The translations under genes and the position numbers were made by a program. The notes under the pieces are model-generated. The model saw only the letters and a list, made by a program, of their open reading frames with translations. It ran no database searches and had not been told where the DNA came from. A stretch of DNA of 64,000 bases, taken from NCBI RefSeq assembly GCF_000376785.1, contig NZ_AQXX01000130.1, forward strand, positions 52,487-116,486, in the 5' to 3' direction. Positions 61,901 through 64,000 of the stretch are shown piece by piece. Numbering within the stretch: position 1 is the stretch's first letter; each line of letters opens with the position of its first letter. This DNA is from Hahella ganghwensis DSM 17046. GTDB lineage: Bacteria > Pseudomonadota > Gammaproteobacteria > Pseudomonadales > Oleiphilaceae.

Positions 61901-63505
61901 ATGGATTTACGCCAGAATAATATCCAGAAACTGCAACATCAGACGTTTGACGTTTTGATACTCGGCGGCGGCATCAACGGTGCCGTTTCTGCGGCAGCAC
62001 TGTCCGCTCGCGGGCTTAAAGTTGCATTGATCGATAAAAGGGATTTTGCCGGTTTCACCAGTCAACACTCCTCTAATCTTGCCTGGGGTGGGATCAAGTA
62101 TATGGAGACTTACGAGTTCGGATTGGTCCGGAAACTCTGTATGTCTCGCAACAGGTTAATGCGCAGCTACCCTTCCACTGTTCAGGAAATTCGCTTCTTT
62201 ACCACGATTAAAAAAGGTTTTCGCTATCCTCCCTGGTTTCTTTATCTGGGAGCCGTTCTTTACTGGTTTATGGGGAGCGGCTTTACTCGATTCCCGAGAT
62301 ATCTGACGCCTAAGCGTATCCGTAAAGAAGAAGGGATCGTTAATACTGAAGGAGCGGCTGGTGGTTTCGAATATTCTGATGCCTATCTGCACGATAACGA
62401 TGCCCGGTTTGTCTTTAACTTTATCCGTTCTGCCATGGACTATGAATGTACGGCTGCGAATTACGTCGAATCATTGGGTGGCAAAAGATTCGGTGGGCTC
62501 TGGTCCGTCGAAGCGAGAGATGTCATTAGTGGCGATACTTTTACAATTCAGTCCAAAGTCCTAATTAATGCCTGTGGTCCCTTTGTTGATGAGCACAATA
62601 AAATGACGGGACAGAAAACCCGTCACAGACATGTGTTTTCGAAAGGAGTTCACCTTATTGTGGACCGCTTGACGCCCAACAAGCGCGTCCTGACCTTCTT
62701 CGCTGACGATGGTCGTTTGTTTTTTGTTATTCCCATGGGGCCCAAGACCTGTATCGGCACCACTGATACGCGAATGGAATCACCCTATAGCCATATCACC
62801 GATGAAGATCGACGCTTTGTGCTCGACAATATCAATGCCCGGCTCAACTTGAGCAAGCCACTGACGGAAGCCGATATTGTGGCGGAAAGATGTGGTGTAC
62901 GGCCGTTGGTGGTGAGTGGCAGTGAAGGAGATACGACCGATTGGCTGCAGCTGTCCCGTAAGCATGCCATTGATGTCGACCGGGAAAGTCGGCATATCAG
63001 TATCTATGGTGGCAAACTGACAGACTGCATTAATGTAGGCGATGAAATCTGTGATGACGTATCAAACTTGGGGGTGCGAGTGCCTTACCCTGAGAAAATC
63101 TGGTACGGAGAGCCATCGGATGCCACCCGGGATGACTTTTTCCATCAAGCCGCCATGATGGAGCTGGATGAACACACCTCTCCAAGTTCCTCTGAGCAAC
63201 TTTCTGTCAGGCTTTGGCGTCGCTACGGTGCCCATGCTTTCCACCTGTTGGATCAGATCCGCACCGATCCCTCCAAGGCGGATCTATTGATCGAAAATGC
63301 CGAATATATCCGTTGTGAAATTGAGCTTGCCGCCCGGCGGGAGATGATCACAAAACTGGAAGATTTTCTACGCCGCCGCTCCAAGATTTCGCTAGTTGTT
63401 AGAAATGATGTCGTTGAGGCTGCCCCAGGATTAAAGGAAGCCTGCAAGATTCTATTCGGCGCTGAGGCTGATGCGAAGTGGGAGGAGTATTTTCGGTCGC
63501 ATTAG
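61901..63505 (+). CDS. glpD: FAD-dependent glycerol-3-phosphate dehydrogenase family protein
   Basis: The protein has 534 residues. The N-terminal FAD motif LILGGGINGAVSAAALSARG and the DKRDFAGFTSQHSSNLAWGG segment, followed by the C-terminal GCTD-type IGTTDTRMES and YGGKLTDCINVGDEI, are those of the GlpD/GlpA family. It oxidises sn-glycerol-3-phosphate to DHAP at the membrane and passes electrons to quinone. None of glpF, glpK or glpR is adjacent, so a catabolic or phospholipid-turnover role cannot be decided. AGGAGG stands before ATG 61901. An IS110 element lies downstream. Confidence 0.85.
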   Translation: MDLRQNNIQKLQHQTFDVLILGGGINGAVSAAALSARGLKVALIDKRDFAGFTSQHSSNLAWGGIKYMETYEFGLVRKLCMSRNRLMRSYPSTVQEIRFFTTIKKGFRYPPWFLYLGAVLYWFMGSGFTRFPRYLTPKRIRKEEGIVNTEGAAGGFEYSDAYLHDNDARFVFNFIRSAMDYECTAANYVESLGGKRFGGLWSVEARDVISGDTFTIQSKVLINACGPFVDEHNKMTGQKTRHRHVFSKGVHLIVDRLTPNKRVLTFFADDGRLFFVIPMGPKTCIGTTDTRMESPYSHITDEDRRFVLDNINARLNLSKPLTEADIVAERCGVRPLVVSGSEGDTTDWLQLSRKHAIDVDRESRHISIYGGKLTDCINVGDEICDDVSNLGVRVPYPEKIWYGEPSDATRDDFFHQAAMMELDEHTSPSSSEQLSVRLWRRYGAHAFHLLDQIRTDPSKADLLIENAEYIRCEIELAARREMITKLEDFLRRRSKISLVVRNDVVEAAPGLKEACKILFGAEADAKWEEYFRSH

Positions 63506-63702
63506 TAAAAAAGACAGATTAGTTAGCGATCAGTCTCCCTAAACTTTCGTTTAGACCCTTTGGCTAGATTTTAAACTTTTTGTAATTCCTGCCTTGAAAT
63601 GAAACTTTCTCATCTTTAGACTTCCTTTCCAAATAATGATACGGACGCTCCCTTTCTATACTGAACAGGCTGAGAAGTTAGTTAAACCTGGAGGGATATA
63701 TT
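63506..63702 (+). mobile_element. Left non-coding end of an IS110-family element (boundary unresolved)
   Basis: The 197 bases between glpD and the transposase start have no gene. In IS110-type elements this end can encode a structured bridge RNA that guides recombination. Several inverted segments are visible (AAACTTTCGTTTAGA at 63541–63555 contains a short palindrome), but I cannot fix the element's boundary. Confidence 0.45.
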
Positions 63703-64000
63703 ATGAAAAGTATATCCGTTATTGGTATTGATTTGGCCAATAATATTTTTCAGATCCATGCCTCTGATCGAGATGGTAATTGCCTTCTGAATAAGGCTAT
63801 TCATCGCCATAATCTTAAATCATTCTTTCGCAATCTAGAGCCTTGTTTGATTGGCATGGAAGCCTGCGGAAGTGCTCATTATTGGGCGAGAGAATTACGT
63901 TCCTTAGGTCATGATGTTCGTCTGATGCCTCCCCAATATGTCAAACCCTATGTGAAGACTAATAAGAGCGATGTTGCCGATGCAGAAGCCATTTGTGAGG
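63703..64000 (+). CDS. IS110-family transposase, C-terminus cut by window edge
   Basis: The frame opens with ATG 63703, six bases after GGAGG, and stays open to the window end (99 residues). The N-terminal RuvC-like DEDD domain is clear: IGIDLANNIFQIHA with the first Asp, then GMEACGSAHYWARELRSLGH, RLMPPQYVKPYVK and a KSDVADAEAI segment with the further acidic residues. IS110 transposases are DEDD recombinases without flanking target duplication. The tail, including the Ser-bearing transposase_20 domain, is outside the window. The IS110/IS1111 subgroup is undecided. Confidence 0.9.
   Translation, partial: MKSISVIGIDLANNIFQIHASDRDGNCLLNKAIHRHNLKSFFRNLEPCLIGMEACGSAHYWARELRSLGHDVRLMPPQYVKPYVKTNKSDVADAEAICE

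Noticed and set aside
1..64000. CRISPR array
   Set aside because: No set of evenly spaced identical repeats of 21–40 bases with unique spacers was found; the repeats seen are the protein-coding VADPR units and short direct repeats.

Overview
The window is chromosomal DNA of a gammaproteobacterium, with gene order typical of the Pseudomonadales/Oceanospirillales side of the class. Three blocks support this: ispE–tRNA-Gln–prs–rplY–pth–ychF beside lolB/TPR and hemA–prfA–prmC–moeB; rpsP–rimM–trmD–rplS behind ffh; and xerD–dsbC–alaC–hom–thrC–recJ. Ornithine-lipid genes, a PHA-synthase-like enzyme and a long acyl-CoA hydrolase/transferase suggest a free-living, possibly marine, lipid-storing heterotroph. 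The species cannot be named from sequence alone.

Bases 1–6000 are the right end of an integrated mobile element (prophage-like). Nine genes run rightward, most joined by ATGA or TGATG overlaps: a cytosine-5 DNA methyltransferase cut by the window edge, a PAPS-reductase-fold ATP-pyrophosphatase, two unknowns, an ASCH-like protein, an unlisted 40-residue zinc ribbon, a DUF1643 protein, an excisionase-like protein and a tyrosine integrase. The integrase stops 42 bp from the 3' end of a tRNA-Met gene, which is the likely attachment site. The left end lies outside the window.

Bases 6000–22000 are core housekeeping: translation (ychF, pth, rplY, prfA, prmC, two tRNAs), nucleotide and isoprenoid precursors (prs, ispE), lipoprotein export (lolB, TPR lipoprotein), tetrapyrrole synthesis (hemA), a ThiF-family adenylyltransferase (moeB), a photolyase, PIN-PhoH and a TetR regulator. 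Bases 22000–35700 hold a CBS protein, a START lipid-binding protein, minCDE, a PAP2/GT4 pair, tas, a PhaC-like enzyme, a small secreted protein, a large CoA hydrolase/transferase, an FKBP isomerase and olsBA for ornithine lipids. A four-unit, 11-bp-period Pho-box-like array lies directly upstream of olsB. An RstAB-like two-component system follows.

Bases 38600–49000 carry an ABC ATPase, argF, argD (preceded by a possible terminator-attenuated leader or small RNA), a monothiol glutaredoxin, a TonB-C protein, DUF1631, Yip1, CorC and YpjD. Bases 49000–63500 are ffh, the rpsP operon, xerD, dsbC, alaC, hom, thrC, recJ, a lipoprotein and a glpD-like flavoenzyme. The window ends inside an IS110-family transposase.

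The most unusual signals are the repeat-built target region of the methyltransferase and its nucleic-acid-modification neighbours, the Pho-box array, the argD leader, and the possible bridge-RNA region of the IS110 element.
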